A stretch of DNA of 64,000 nt, taken from assembly GCA_015680685.1 (NCBI GenBank), contig MNCI01005798.1, positions 824,406 to 888,405 of the forward strand, given 5' to 3'. Numbering within the stretch: the stretch's first letter is position 1; every line of letters begins with the position of its first letter. This document shows positions 63,061 through 64,000 of this stretch, piece after piece. This DNA comes from Gnetum montanum (taxonomy: Eukaryota; Streptophyta; Gnetopsida; Gnetales; Gnetaceae). The notes beneath the pieces were generated by a model. It was given only the letters and a program-made list of their open reading frames with translations. It searched no databases and had not been told where the DNA came from. The translations under genes were made by a program, and so were the position numbers.

Positions 63061-64000
63061 TACCCCCATGACTGAATGAAAACTTGTCCTCGAGTTCCTT
63101 ACAAAATATTGGAAAGGTATGGGATTATTAATTGAATGAAAATCTAACAGTGACATGGAATGATAGACTCAAAGTGCCCAATGAACGGACCGACAAACAT
63201 ATTACAGCATTGGTGTTCATACTCATTGTGGTGAATACTATACATAGGTGACATCTAGATCCTCATTTGATAGTTTGGAGAGAGAGAGAGAAAAAAAAGA
63301 AAATGAGGCGTGTTGCTACCGATGTTGAAAATGTGCACACCATTGTTCATTCATGGCCACATGATCAAGCCTATTCCTTGTGTAAATGCTTTTTGCTCCA
63401 GTCCATCCTGAGTGCTCCCTCCTATCCTAGTGCATTTTTCGTGCGATTACCATCTACACACAACACAATCACAAATTAGCAAGGATAGATAAGACATAAT
63501 GTCATTGATACCTTGCCTCACTATGAAGCACATTAGCTAGGTTCTGGGTATGGCAGATACTAGGTTAGAGATTTATAATTGATGACTACCCAAGGTCTAG
63601 GGGTGAGATAAAATTTGTGATAGGGCCCCCACAACTAAGAGCGAACCTCTGGTAGCAATAAGGTGGAAAACTTGAAGAACCAAGAAATATGAGAGAAATA
63701 ACAACTGTGAAGCTAATAAAACAAAAGTAACCACAAATGTCATTAATGGGGTGAATGAGAAATAGTTGATTGCAAGAAATGTTTAAGGGAAAGAGCTTAA
63801 CAATTGCATCAAAAAGGAATGCTAGTGGGTCCTCCCCAAAGCAGGCTCATGGCCTTAATTCCCTGACAATCCCACACATCAAAGAGTCTATAGGCTTTAG
63901 GAATGACATATGGAAACAATGGTTAAGGACTTACCCACAAGAGTTTACCAAAGAAAAACAATGCATGAACTAAGATATAGACTAAGCATAAAACTGGCAA
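62220..64000 (-). mobile_element. Family-2 element, copy 3 (3' end only; runs off the window)
   Basis: The 3' LTR 62220-63060 (on -: TGATGAGTCGCAATATC...CACCACTCATCA) is preceded on the element side by CATGGGGGTA and about 940 bp of 3' internal sequence. That sequence aligns with 30721-31480 of copy 2 and 29000-29860 of copy 1. The rest must lie beyond 64000. Confidence 0.85.

Overview
The window looks like intergenic DNA from a large-genome seed plant. It is almost entirely Ty3/gypsy LTR retrotransposons, with TATAAATA promoters inside the LTRs, GT-AG introns and a tRNA-Asp-like primer site. I see no host gene, rRNA, intact tRNA or CRISPR array. The species cannot be told. The great age and size of the elements would suit a gymnosperm or another bloated plant genome, but that is a guess. 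Most reading frames are broken by C-to-T / G-to-A changes (TGG to TAG or TGA, CAA/CAG to TAA/TAG).

Two families explain about 95% of the sequence, and they are nested. Family 2 is Athila-like: LTR about 0.86 kb, TGATGAATC...CTCATCA, full length about 8.9 kb. Copy 1 (+) is the outer host. It enters from the left edge and ends with its 3' LTR at 60054. Three things are inserted in it: (i) element 1 of family 1 (+, 1057-23157) inside the protease; (ii) a 1.3 kb back-to-back LTR structure (26358-27656) inside the integrase tail; (iii) a complete second family-2 copy in the opposite direction (copy 2, -, 29862-59105) just before copy 1's 3' LTR. Copy 2 itself carries element 2 of family 1 (-, 34406-54793). 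A third family-2 copy (-) enters at the right edge (62220-64000). Each insertion has a 5-bp target duplication I could read: TACCT/CACCT, ATTAG/ATTAG, CTTCC/CTTCC and CTCAA/CCCAA. A solo family-1 LTR sits inside element 1 with duplication CTTAG/CTTAG.

Family 1 is a roughly 20-kb Tat/Ogre-type element with 2.2-2.6 kb LTRs. Its order is 5' LTR, primer site, palindrome-rich leader, gag with a Tat-type zinc knuckle, protease, a 5-kb interval, reverse transcriptase, RNase H, a second RNase H, integrase, a minisatellite, a 1.5-kb noncoding tail, the polypurine tract and the 3' LTR. The 5-kb interval between protease and RT holds the most striking feature: a TATA-driven, multi-intron protein gene on the strand opposite to the element. 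It is present at the same place in both element 1 (8469-12565, -) and element 2 (42962-47654, +). A 119-nt first exon, several introns, an acidic IEEEAPx repeat and the C-terminus are all conserved. The RT frame on the far side is preceded by a splice-acceptor-like site, so the antisense gene may lie inside a pol intron.

The 2.2 kb between copy 1 and copy 3 (60055-62219) is AT-rich and holds four decayed tRNA-related SINE-like units. The coding parts of all elements are pseudogenes as they stand.
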